64,000 nucleotides of DNA. Origin: Eudromia elegans. Its lineage: Eukaryota; Chordata; Aves; Tinamiformes; Tinamidae. The translations under genes were made by a program, and so were the position numbers. The notes below the pieces were generated by a model. It worked only from the letters and a program-made list of their open reading frames with translations. It was not told the DNA's origin and ran no database searches. Every line of letters begins with the position of its first letter. The stretch's first letter is position 1. Location of the stretch: NCBI GenBank assembly GCA_003342815.1, contig PTEX01000273.1, forward strand, positions 310,001 to 374,000. The letters are read 5' to 3'. Of the stretch, positions 37,528-50,600 are shown in pieces.

Positions 37528-40500
37528 CCTGTGTTAGTTCACCCTGAGAACAGGGTCCATGACTAGCACATCTCCTTATCTGTAGTTCTTATTCCGTCTA
37601 TTCCTTTGAGTCTTTGGTTATTTATAAATCATCACCACAACTAATGTCAAATACAGACAACAGGGAATTTTCCAGCCAAACTGGCAGAAAATACCAATTA
37701 ATCTGAACAAGTTTGTAGAAATGTGTTAATATGAATGGAAAATTTGCTTGGAAAGACTTCTGATCCAAATTATATACTTTTAATAGCCAATAGCCTAGAT
37801 TCAAAATACTGCTCAGTATTTTAACTATCAGGCAGCTAGCTATTCTCGAGTGGATTTCTTGGGCTCTTCTTTTGAAACTACTCCACTTCTAATTATTTGC
37901 ATGATGCTCCAAGGAACAAGAAATTAAATGTTAGTTTCCAACGTCCCAAGTTGGAGTCCTGACAACTGGGTTTGCCCTAATATTTCATGATTAGTAAGAA
38001 AAAGCTTCAAAGAGAAATTGAAACGTCCTGCCCATTTCTGCTCTTTCCAGAAATAACCAGCCTGGAGGCTAACAAGTTTCCATATAAATATGGGAAGATG
38101 CAAGAACAAGAACTTAATCCAGGTGGCTCAGAGGATCACCCAGGCTCGTTAACTCTTCTGGGACATCTTCCTTCACCATCTTGGTGCACTGAGAATAATC
38201 TTGAAAACACCAATTTTTGTGGTGTAGGAAGAACATTCCCACGGAGTTCTAGCCCTCTGGCTATATGGAGCAGCACCAAAAGTTCATCTGGCTTCCAGGC
38301 CTCTGAGTCTAGGAGAACACAGAGATAGTTTAAAAGTTGTGCTTTGTTTCCTCCACTGGGATTATCGTGAGTAGCTTCCGGCCCTGCACACATTCTCCTC
38401 CCCATCCACAACATAAACAGCTCAGAGAGAATATACTTTTATGTCATTCTGGCCACATGTAAAAGGGAAAAAGTTTTATTACAATAATGCCCAGGAGTGC
38501 TGATCTCAGTGCTGATCGGCGCTACTGTCCTAGTCAAAGTTATTAGGAAGATAAGGTCCCAGTCTGAAGAATTTCCCCTCTTACTTGCATGCTACAACAC
38601 CAGGCAAGTCATGCAGAGCTCTAAGTAGGCAGCGATGTTGGAGGACAAGCAGGGATTGGGCACAGTACAGTACCCAGCAGGTCTGGAGGGCTTGCATGTG
38701 CAAATGTGGGCAGGAAGCAATACATTTGGGGATTAAAACAGCTCTGTAGGTTTCCTATTCAGCTGCTACCCAGGTGGATTCTGAAGGAATTTCCTTTTAG
38801 AAACGAAAGAGCATATGGTGGTATCCACATGCACTTTTAAGGATTTTGAATATAAACACAGCATCCTGAATTATTTTTCATTTAGAACAGATGGCATTTA
38901 AAAGGGAATGCAAAGGAAGTACTTAAGCTGGAATATACACTGTAAGAAAAAGGTGAGTCAGAAGAAAGGATTTGTTTTGCAAATGAAACATCTTGCTGGA
39001 AAAACAAGACTACTCACATTCCCACAATATCAGTAGCAGAAAACAAAAAGGGCTTCATTTTCAGCCCTTTGTGAATGCGTCTAATATTAACAGGTTTTGT
39101 AGTTACGAAAGGTGATAAACAGGACTTGCAAAGATGATGCAAATTATGACTTAAGTGCACTGGTAGAGGGTTGCAAGTAAATAATCAAGGCATCTGTTGA
39201 GTCTGAGCTGGCTTGGTACTGTTAGTATCTGAACTCTGCAAGTAATGCTGTAGTAGCTATTAGGGAATGGGACACATTAACCCCTTGAAACACAGGTTGA
39301 AGATAAGAAGAGGTTTCACTCTCTCATTCCCCAATACATCACAACTGCATCATTTCAAGTGATGGTTGCAACAATTTGCCAACAGCTTTTTCTAGAGCAT
39401 CAACTCTTCTAACATCATCCACTTACCAGGTGTCAAAACATGTATATACTTATATATTTTTGAGCAACACAGAGGCATTATTGTGTTTACAGCTGAGAAC
39501 CTGGAGTCCCGCAATCTACTTTTCATAACCAGGAATATCACCCAGTTCTTCTCTGACCATAGCTTGGACACTATTCTGTGTGTCAGCTTCTTTGATTTGG
39601 AAAGGAACTAAAGCTCTCCTGCAGCTCCTGTGGCTTCCCAATTCTACTCAAGTACCTTGAAAGGCAAGAGCAGAGTGGTTTGTGCCATAAAAGCAATATA
39701 CTTTTTTATAATAAAGTGTTAGCCACAAGCATGACATATTGCATAAAACTAACAGGAAATCAGGAAGCATATTAACAGACCAGTTTAGAGGTTTTTTAAC
39801 AGCAATACCTCTGCTTTATCATTTTATTCCCATTACGGCAGACTTCTCTAGAGGTAACCAGAGCTTGTCCCTTGATGTAATCAAGCTTTGTATCAGGCAT
39901 TTCAAAACACTAATCCAAATATATCATTTGATCCTCAAAATCCAAGTGACAAGTTTATCTGTCAAGACTTGAGTAATCATTTTTTATTCACCCTTCTTTT
40001 AACCTCCTACGCTTTAGGACAGGCTTTTTAAATATTTTCAAGTTTTCCTCTGCAGCTACAAAGACCTGTAGTCCTTCCTTTGAAAACATACTACATGCTT
40101 TCATCCTTAGAATTATGAATTCAAGAAGCACCTATTCATTTCACCCATCCATGGTAACATTTTGAGATTAATCCAATATTACTGCTAAAACCTGCATGAC
40201 CTTAGGAATTAAAATCCGAATGAGGAAACAATCACATGATAAAGCCTGTGCCGTATGCCACATGCTTCCTCAGGAGGACTATATACCTGTAACATCAGCA
40301 TCTATGAAGCAATAATATACTCTTAAGGTTTGGTGTGTAAAAATTTGCTCTTAAAATTCAACATACACAAAAAATTTTTTTAAATTGCTGAAACACCACT
40401 TGGCTTCCCTGGGACCCTCTTAGGTTGAACCATCAGTCCCCTCAACTAGCTCATGACTCCTAACACCGTACTGCTCACATGAGGTTGCTAGTCTCGTGTT

Positions 40501-40912
40501 TGATAAAATATGGACTTTGGTCTACTCCAGAACAATTCAGATCTATGATTGCTCAAAGAGAAAATCAGAGGGGACATCTTTGCAGTGGATATGGCTGCAA
40601 GCTGCCTTGTTAGCTGTGGTCAAAAGAAATAAAACAAGTCTCCATGAAGATGGACTGCTCACCTGAGAAATTGTTTAAGTGATGGGGCGATTAATGTGCC
40701 AAGTACACTTCCAAGGTACTGTGATACTCATAGGCCGTATTGACTGATTTATGGTCAATCCATATGGGTCTGTATTATACTATCTCTATGGAAGTGGCTG
40801 CAGCATGATTAACTTCTCACAAAGGATCCCTCAAAAGGTATTAATGAGTTGTCTTTTCCCGTTCATTATTCAACTTGGAAAAAAACCTCCATACACTATG
40901 TAAATAGGACTC

Positions 40913-40928
40913 AAATATATATATATAT
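40913..40928. repeat. (AT)n microsatellite
   Basis: Eight AT units in an AT-rich setting. Confidence 0.9.
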
Positions 40929-43900
40929 CTAAATGCAGATCTATGCCTGCTTAGAATCTGTAGGTTAGAGGAAGATTTATTTATGCCTTTCACTATAATT
41001 CTCTATAATTAATATAATTTGCTTTAATTAATGACACCTAAACTATCAAAAAGACAACCCCTACATGCTATCAGCAGTTGATAAATCATTTAAGATATTT
41101 GTCCTTTAACTAGGTGATAAAAAAAAAAATTGGAGTATATTCTGCTGTTAACAGTCACAGGCAGTGTCATGTCTAAAACAGATCATCAGCTTTCGTTAAA
41201 CTGCTCTGTTGAGCAATGTCAGCTTGTTCACGCAAACACAAATTACAGCCTAAAGAAACTGCAGAATTTTATCATATTGTACACCAGACACTCAAGAGCA
41301 CAGTTACCCCCACATTCAAGTAAGGTTGTACTTTCAGACCAGACTGTACAGAGACAAAACTACAGAAAGATACTTTGCCAGGCTTTAGAAGTTCTGAATA
41401 TAGTGTTTTCAGAGGTTCTCACTCTTAATTCTTCTCAGTGGGAGGAATTTGGAGGTAAAGTTCATGTACATATTTATCCTAGTATTGTGAAAATTCAGAG
41501 TCCTGTTTTTCAGAACTAAAAATGAAAACAAAAGAAAAACATTGCTAAAAAGAAAACGCCTTGTTGTGACAAGCATGGGAAAAAATCTGTACATATATAT
41601 TTATGCTAAGAACAGAATACTGGCATTAAAAATACTGTGTTGGATTATATAACACTCAAGGTATTCTAACAGTGAAAAACAACACTGGTTAGCAGGGGTG
41701 ATATATAGCGTTAGGTAGAAGAGGTCTGAGTATGAGGTAAATTACTTCAAGAACGAAAAAAAGCACAAGCACAGGAGAAGCAGGTAAGAGAAAAAATGGG
41801 AGGGGGCAGTCTGGCAAACAAGGCGAAGCTAATGGAAGGAAGATAAGCTTGTTTATGGTTGTTTTATCTGCAGCAGGGTTAAGAAGATATTTGCTCTTAG
41901 GTCAGAAATGCAAAGATGGAGAAATGATTTGATACAGTGCTCATTAACCATGGAAAGACTCACAATTCATTGGGCAAACCTAAGAGCTGAAATTCACACC
42001 TCAAATCAGGCACAAATTTTGGAATAAGTTTAATTGTTCGCTTATACAGTCCACACACAGAGGTAGTGTTTTGCTTTCAAGACTGTGTTTTTACAGTGTG
42101 GTAAGCTTACATAAGTTAGAGTATTGAATGGAATTTGCTGAGGAAGCTTGCATGGCCTCTGTTAAGCAGATAATTCAGAAAATAGTAAATCTTGACCTGG
42201 CAAAATCCAGTCTTGCTTACAAAGATTAATTTTTGTTTATTTAGTACTCAAAGCTACTTCTGGCAACGGTTCGAAGCTCAGGGCTGGGAGTCCTGCTCTT
42301 GCAATCACCACCAGCGATGGAGGGCTGTTTAATCCACAGGCTTGCTTGAATCCCATCCCAATTCTCACGTGAGAGTTACGTGTGACAGGTTAAGAACTTG
42401 CACATATAGAGTCAAGATGCTACAGACTGTTTAAAGGAGCAAGCACTCAAGCTTCATTTTCTTCTCAGCAGAGGGTGAGCTGTTCTGAAGCGATGCCCCG
42501 TGCAAAATGCCCAGCACACCGTGGTCCCCACTGTGCACAGAAATGTAATCACGGATCTCCTGGACCAAAGTGAGCAGGGCTGGGTATTCCTCAAGAGATT
42601 TTGCAAGTTTAGAGGGTCAGAACTGGGAGCTTCAAAGAATGTCAGCTTTTTTTTCCCCATGTTAGCCTTCCCTTGCTTTTACATGCACCTTCATTGTGCC
42701 TTTAGGCACAAGGACATCTAAGCATTACATCAACATTTTCCCGCCAAGATGTAAGGAGGAAAAAGTCTCAAAGGTCAGTCATCACTTTGATTTCATTCTT
42801 GCACTAGTAGAAGTTGTCTTTCCCTGCCTCCATTATATATTTTAATAGAGAATTCAAGTACTTTCTTTATCCTTGTGCAGTCATCAATACATGAAAATAA
42901 TGATAGAGTAACTGTAAAAATTAAGAGCAAACCTTGGAGCATTTTGTGTTTCCTTGCACTGGTTTCAACAAGGCAAAAGAAGTATCAGTAGTAAGTAGTT
43001 TGTTTGAGCTTCAAGCAATATTATCTTTCAACTTCTTAAACAATAAGGACAAGCTCAAAAAAAGCTTTCCCATACTCTCACATTCAAGAGTACTGGAGGA
43101 AGTCTTAATGCATCTTAAATGGCATTTGCTTAATAAATGAACAAAAGAAATCAGAAGGATGATTCTCTGCTGTGCTTGCTCAATGTATCAATTATATCAG
43201 CAATAAGTCAGCCGTACTCTAGTAGTTCATACTATTTCTTGGTGAGAAGTCAAAGTGGCAACACTGACTTACAAACACATTCACAGAACTGATGTATACT
43301 TTGAGGCATGGAGATCTATAACAGCCTTTGCACAATCTAGAGTTCAAAATGCCTAATGTGATTTCATTTAAAAAAAGACAAATTTAAGCACTGCACCCCT
43401 TGAAAATTCAAGATACGCCATTTATACCTCCTTTTATAAAAATGCCTGAGGAGTCTCTTTTGAACATAAGAATTATGAGCACATCAGAAACCTTCCCTGC
43501 TTTGATAGAAATCTCTTGGATGACAGAGATGGAGCCACTCTGCTACATCATTAAAAGCCAAAGATACCTTCCCATTAAAGATAGCCCTTGTCTGAATTGT
43601 TGAGGGGTTTGAATCACAGATATTGGGCTAGGCAGCTTAATCAATACCGTTTTAAACAGTGTGATTAAAGATGTCCTTGCTTTTTCCTCCTCAGTATCTT
43701 CACTCTTTTTATTTTTAACCATTCTTGAGAAGAAACTGATACAGTATGAGAACCAACGAGGAAGGAAGAAAAGAAAAAAAAGAAAAAACAGAAAGAAAAA
43801 TGAAGAACAAACTTTCCAGCTCATCTTCACACTACAGTGAAACACCCACTCACTCCTTCTCAAATCACTTTGCTCTCTCCTCTGACTTTTTGCAAAGATT

Positions 43901-46900
43901 AAATATATCCCACTGATAAGAGGAGTGCCAGAAGAATACTGCCTTTGCATACAAAATAGCTGAATCAGGATAAGTCAGGATCCAAGAGTAAACAGGAATT
44001 TGTAAAAGGTGAAAGAGGGTTCTACCCAGATATTAATTTAGGTAGGTTTTGGAACAATCACAGGAAATCATACTCAGATTTAATTTGCAAACTGCTGTGT
44101 AAACACAGAGAATATTTTTCACTAATAGTGGTTTATATAGACAGTAAAAACCCAGGCACATTTGAGTACACTGCAATCATTTAGATAAACCATATCATTA
44201 ATACCATCCTTATGAAGCCTGAAGAATTATACAGGTATCTGGTTAAAAATCCCATCAGAGAAACATTATTCTCGCTTAAATGCTTTCTTTTTGGTGAACT
44301 TATTTTTGATCTAAATTATTTAAATGGAAAACTTACTTTTAGTTCTTAAAAAAAAATGAAAAAATAACAGAATTCTGATCACAGGCTTTAGTTTTTGCCA
44401 GTTTTGCAGATAATTGGAGAGAAGATTCACACAGAGACACACAGGCTGGAATCGAGTTACATTTTGTAGAACTTACTTACCTGCTTGCTAATAGTCAGCT
44501 CGCTAAAGCCACAGTCGCTGTGGCAGTGGGGATACCAAATTTTGAAGAACTCGTAATATTGTTATTAAGGAGATGGAGATAACAAAACCAGTCCCATTAA
44601 GTCTGTTCTTTACTGTGAAAGTGTTTGAGGCTGGCAGTGAAATACAGCTTGCATCCATTGTGTTTTGTTCATCAATAAGTATATTCCAGCCCTTAAAAAA
44701 AATGAGACTCTCCCAATACCACTTCCCTGAAAATCATTGCAGGAAGCAGGGAAAAAATGTATCCCAGAAGTTTTGCTTCCCTGACTAACCATGAAACTCT
44801 GCTTTCTTTTCTTGCTATCTTATTATCTTAATAACATAAGGTCTGTAACTGCTTACAAAGATAACATTTATCTATCTGCACAAATCAAAGAAATATGCTT
44901 TTCCTGTGTTATTCAATGCTCCGCATAGAAGAGGACTAATGCACAGAACTTATTTTTTAGGCTACTTAAAAAGGCTGAATGACGCAACTAATAACCAGGC
45001 AACTTTGATAAAATTCCTTCAATGATCTAGGGGTTTAAGGCCAAACTGTAGGTTCAGAGCAGCAAGTTTTTATAAGAAATTTCCACAACCTCCCCTATCC
45101 CAAAAAAGACAAATGTGCGACCATATCGTGAGTCATCTAAATTCCTTTCTGCCCACACTTTTTGGAATTATTTATGATAAATTCAAGGTCAGTTAAGGGA
45201 AGAATGGAACAAATAGGTGGCACTCAGCTTCAGCTCTGCTACCAAACTTGCTTTATTATCAAGATGTTTTGTTCTTCCTTACAGTAACCACTGACTTGAG
45301 AGTATGCAGTACCTACAAGTGCAATTCTTCTCCCTTTACTAGAAAATCATACCTCTTTCCAGACAGAGTTGTTAAAATGGTATAGTTAGGGCCCTTGCAA
45401 TTACTGTTCTGCAAAATGGCTAACACATACTGCTCACTAAAGTGTTTAATGAAAAAACCCACAGCTAAAGAGATCCTTTAAGTTTTCCAGGTTGAAGGAG
45501 ACAATGTTTGCGCCGTTCTTTACATGCAGATTTGAGAAATTGTCTTCAAAGTGACTTCAGTATCACTTAGTGCTCTGCCCTATCCACATAGCAGGTAGGC
45601 CTTTATCAGTTTACAAGCTATTTGCAGGTGGAAGGAAGGCACCAAAGCAAAAATAACCAAACAAACCTTGTGATTATGTTAAGAACATACAGCATCTTTC
45701 AGACTGTGAAGACCACTTTTCTTTCCCAGCCATATGCTGGGAAAGTCCCTTTCTTTTGCCTGCTTGCACTGGCTTTACATTACATAAATCTTTACATTAT
45801 TTTGCCAGGTTGTTTTTTGGTTTAATGTACTAGAACCAAGAAGTCACCTGAGCAATAGCGTTGGTGCAAACATGGAGATGTTGTCTGTGCTGGTTTTAGA
45901 TTAGGCTTAGACTTGAAGCCATTCCCCAAGTCTGATAGACAGCATAGATACCCGTAGACACCCACATTTTATCTGTACACAGCTTTAGCTGTCAATCCCC
46001 ATTCGCTTCCCTATTTGGTCTATATTTGCACCAGCATTTATATTTCTCTGATAGTATGAAAACCCAGGAGAGTTCTTGAAGGAGGACAAACATGCTACCA
46101 AACCTGTTCTCTGCAGGGTCTGCTGTGATGCACGGTGGCATTTTGCCATGCAATGAGACACACAGCACCAACCAGCACCCAGTTCCTTTCCATTGTATGC
46201 AATTCTAAAGCGATCTGCTCAACAACACTACTGAAAGAAAGAAGCATTTAACTGCTGTGGGAAATGTCACAGGCTTCCATTGAAGCTTTTCCTTCCTTAA
46301 AACAGTGGTCACAAGTATCATAACTTTAAACAACATACAAGTTCCCACAAAGTATTACAGTGCTTTCACTGGTTAACAAAACATAGCATGAAACCAATGG
46401 TAAAAGGTATTGTTTTCTGCTGCACATGTGCATATTGTTGCTTATTCATAGCATAATGTTCAGAGAGGAAATAGCTCTCCAAGTGCACTGTGAGAGCAAG
46501 GAATTAGCAATGGGGTCAGGATTAAATAAAGGAGAGCTCTGCAACACAAGCTCTCTGGGGACGTCCTCTACTCCAGGTCACTAGCAAGGCACAAGCAGAC
46601 GAGACAAGAGCATTCAGTGTGGGGCAACACCCACAAGAGCATTCAGGGAGGGATAAAATGGTCAATTTAGGAGCAACAGTGGAGATTCTCTACCTGTACT
46701 TCCCTAAAGATACATGTAGTGATGTAGCATTCCCAATTTATTCCAGCATCTGAGGAACATTGTCTCGAAGAATGACAGATTTAGTCTTGAGCAACAAATT
46801 AAAGAAAATGCCATAAAGTGTCTGGCTCCCTGATATCTGTAGATACCTGTAGACCAAGAACAATATTTATATAAGACTCTTTGTCCAACCACAGGCAGAT

Positions 46901-47034
46901 AGAACCAGAGATATAGTTTTAATACTTTTGCAGAAACTAAGCAGATTTCAGGTAATGACGTGAAATGTTCTTACATGAATTACTGTGCATAGTTAAAAAA
47001 CAGAAAATGGAGAGCTGGAGTTAAGCAATACATT

Positions 47035-47660
47035 TCACAGCTAGGACCTGTGCTGTACAACATCTTTGTAAGTGGCTTGCAAAAAGGAGTAATCCAAGTC
47101 AAGACTAAAAACTGCCAGCTAGACAGAGCCGTTCGGGACAGTAAAGAGAAATGGCTAACTGAAAGTTATCATGAGGTTATGATGATGAGGTTATGATTAT
47201 GATAATGAGGTTATCATGAGGTTATCATAACGAGTGAAATGCAATTTAGATTAAAAGTCCAGTGACCCCGACTTTATATGCCCAACAGTAGGCTCCAAGC
47301 TCGCCACTGCTACTCAGGAGCAAGCTTATAACTTCATGAAAACCTGCCAGAAGCAATCAAACAAGCAGCCAAATGTTAGGATTACTAGGTAAGGAATGGT
47401 GACCAAGACAGAAAACACCATGTTACTGTACAAAACCCTTCTACTCCTATATTGAAATCACTACATAAGCTCTCTCCAAAAAGAATACAATATAACTCAA
47501 AAGGATGCAGAGAAGGGCAAAGCATATGGAACAGTTTCTATATGAGAAGTGATTTAGTAGGCTAGAAGAGGCAACTGAGGGGTAGCAACACCGACAGGCA
47601 GTACATTCAAGAGAGGGCTCTTCACACAACATACACTGAAGTTGTGCAACTCCTTAAGTT
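47035..47660 (+). mobile_element. Old CR1-like LINE relic
   Basis: GGACCTGTGCTGTACAACAT and CTTTGTAAGTGGCTTGCAAA match the CR1 ORF2 segment usually read as GGxCTGTxxTxTTCAACATCTTxxTxAxTGxCxTG. Further on, AGGATGCAGAGAAGGGCAAA and TATGAGAAGTGATTTAGTAG resemble the next CR1 block (read-alike of YEERLRELGLFSLE). The order of the blocks is kept on the plus strand but the copy is heavily diverged and internally deleted. ATCCAACCTCAACTATGAAAG at 47881 may be its 3' tail, in which case it runs to about 47905. It is older than the other CR1 copies here. Confidence 0.6.
47165..47232. repeat. Degenerate GAGGTTATNAT tandem repeat
   Basis: About five variable-length units built on GAGGTTATCATGA / GAGGTTATGATGAT lie inside the old CR1-like relic. 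Unit lengths range from about 10 to 20 bases because of extra TGAT/ATAA steps. Confidence 0.85.
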
Positions 47661-50600
47661 GTTGCTGACACTAGAAAGGCGGACAAATATGAGAAGTGCT
47701 GGACAAATTTATAAACACCTTTCTCACTTAGGAAGGCCCTGGATACTCCAATATTACTTATGCATCAGTATATTTTTTATCCAGGTACCAACTGCTGGCT
47801 GCTATTTGACAAGCTATCAGATGGATTCTTATGTTCTTGATCATACAATGAATCATATAAAATTTTCTATCTCAATATGCTTGATCCAACCTCAACTATG
47901 AAAGAACATTGTTTTGTGGTGATAATAAGGATTGCCTGATAGATAAATAATCAGTGACATCTTTATTTTGGATTAATAGACACACTTAAGTGTTTCAAGT
48001 CCTAGGCAGCCTTGACCACAATAAAGCAATTGTCTGAAAGACTCTATGATTTTAGGATTATTGTTTTTGAGCTGAAGATTAAATTTAAGTGCAGGTAATT
48101 TAAGACTTCAGACAGTCTGGGTTGATCACTATGATACACTATATTCCTTGAATAGCTACAGTGGAAAGCATAAAGTGAAACATGCTCAGAGAACTAAGTT
48201 CAGACCAAGAAGCTTTCTCCTTCATAACCCTCTTTTCAAGAGTAGCAACACACCCCAGTGAAGGTTAAGGTCAGGACAAGCAGAGCGTCTACAATCTCTC
48301 TGAAGCATTAAAGTTGACGTTCTACTTCCATCCCCTGTATCATGTCTCACTGACAGTCCATGCCTTAACCCCTGGCTACTTGCATTTCTAAAAGCTTTTA
48401 AAGAAAACTAGCTTGACTATATCAACCGGCCATATTGTATCTCGCCAAACAGATCACATTTATCCAAGTGTCCACTGGTTGTATTCTTTCTCGACATTTT
48501 ACTAATTCAGGGAGCATAAGGGTCATACTATAAGCCTGCAATTTTCTTGTCCCCAAAAACCTGTTTTAAAGACTGGTCTATTGTTTTCCATCACTCATCC
48601 TACATACCAAAGCATACTGCCATTAGTAATTCAGCTACTTTATCTTTGATTTCTCTTAGAATTCCTGGGTGATCCAAGTACATTTCTATCAATTTGGTAG
48701 TATTTATACAGTCAGCATTTCCACAGCCTTTACTTTACCACAACTTCAGCATCAGGCATGTTCTCTGGCGAACACCCTCCCTCCTCTCCAAAGACGGATC
48801 TCCAATTTGTCCACAGTAAAAGCTCATGTAAAGAATCAACTTAGCTTCTCAGCAGTGGTCTTCCCCTCAGTGCTTCTTGCATACTGTGAGCACCATTTGG
48901 CTGGAGTCCCTCTGGTACACTTCCTGTTCTTGGTTGTTTGAAGAAACATTTAGTGTTCATTTGATCCTTTTGCTCATTGCTCCCTTAACACTATTTTGCC
49001 AAGTACTGATGCATTTATACAATTAAACAGCCATAGTTCAAGTCTTTTGTCATTTCTTCATTTGGATATAATTACAGCTTTTTGAAAGATGCAGTTTTAC
49101 TCTAATAACGTGCTTGTCTTGCTGATTAGATATGCCTGCTTCCTTTTTCCTTTATTCAACCCTTTCTTAACAGGGATTTTGTACTGGTGCCCTCAGTAAG
49201 CTCTCGGTATCCTGCAAAGATTTCTCTCTTAGAATCAATTTTAGAAGTTTCCAAATGTCACATATGCCCCCTTTCAGAACTTGAATAATACCAATTGCTA
49301 GTAGGGGCCTGGAGGAAGGTAAAGATCACCCTTTTTTACTTCTTAGGATACTTTATTTATATTTAGATCTTGATTGCACTCCTGTTAAAATCAACAGTGG
49401 TTTTGCATGAGAAGTGATAGGTTAAGAACCCCAGGTCAGGGCTTATTGGATTTTAAAGGAGTAATTTCTATTGGTGTGTCAAAGCTGCTTAGAAATTGAT
49501 AATGTGATTAAGACCTGCTCAAGGATTTTGGCCAGAGGTACTAGGAATTTCATAGCCAGAGTGAATCCAATAATGACCCAAGATTCGGCCAGTACAAACC
49601 CTCAGCTAAAACATGACTTTCAGTACTTGTTTCGCATGGTTATTTATAAACTCTAAGCAACAATCTCCTTTATTAACTTTAGTACACATGTTATGTGTGC
49701 TAAGTCTGTAAAGCATAGTTTTAATTAGTAAAAATGTAAGGAGTCACTAAAAATACACAGTAATCAGCAAGAAAGCTGAGACATTGAGCTGGTGCTTCAC
49801 TAAATCTCTAGAAGCTCTTTAGACCTGACACACCTGCGAAACACAGTAGTTTCAAAAGACCAAAGCAACCTTTATAAGAGATATTTTTGAGAAAAATCTA
49901 TTTTTGAATACAAGACCAAGTTAAATCCTGTCAGGAAAACAAAGCAACCTTCACTTGTTTCACACAGAGAACATTCCTGTTGTATTTCAATTCAGGATTT
50001 TATTTCATCAAAGAAATGACAAACTCAGCGCTGATTTGCATCACAGAATGATAAATCATTAGAACCCCCAGAATATTCGTAATGTCTCTGGGAGGTTCTA
50101 CCAAAGTCTTAGTATATTGGTGGAAAAATAAAAACAAACACTTAAGACAACATTAAGAAAACCTAAGGAGTCATGGAAAAAAAAATTCTATGCTATTGTG
50201 TTTAGAAGGTATGGTAATGCATGTGAACCTGTTACCTGTGCTGTCCTAACCTGAACATTTGTGGCATGATCCAAGAGCTTATTTTTACAGATTAGCATTA
50301 CTTTACAGATAGAATTCTTACATGCCACTTTCCGAATTTCATTGACAGATTCCAGCATGCAGGATCCCAGAAATACATATCAGCAGAGCTGGAGCTGAAT
50401 GTTTCAGCACAGACTGCTGCTATAGCTATTTGCACAGCAAAATGCTCTGCCTCATGCAGACAGATAAGTAAAGGAAACACGGCTTGTGCTCAGCTGTTTC
50501 AGATAGCAGAGCAGCAGTCCTTTTCCTCGGACTAGTGCTTTCTCCTCCTCTGCTTTCTTTTATCTTAGTTTTGTACACCACTTCTGTTGCCACCTGCTCA

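Larger units (their letters stand above)
34841..47034. other. Gene-free intergenic stretch
   Basis: No coding exon, RNA gene or recognised mobile element was found over about 12 kb apart from the short repeats listed separately. A 129-codon plus frame at 41130-41519 has no recognised domain. The base composition is uniformly AT-rich. Confidence 0.55.

Noticed and set aside
41130-41519. 129-codon plus-strand frame
   Set aside because: No recognised domain, no splice or promoter context, and ordinary AT-rich composition; chance is more likely.
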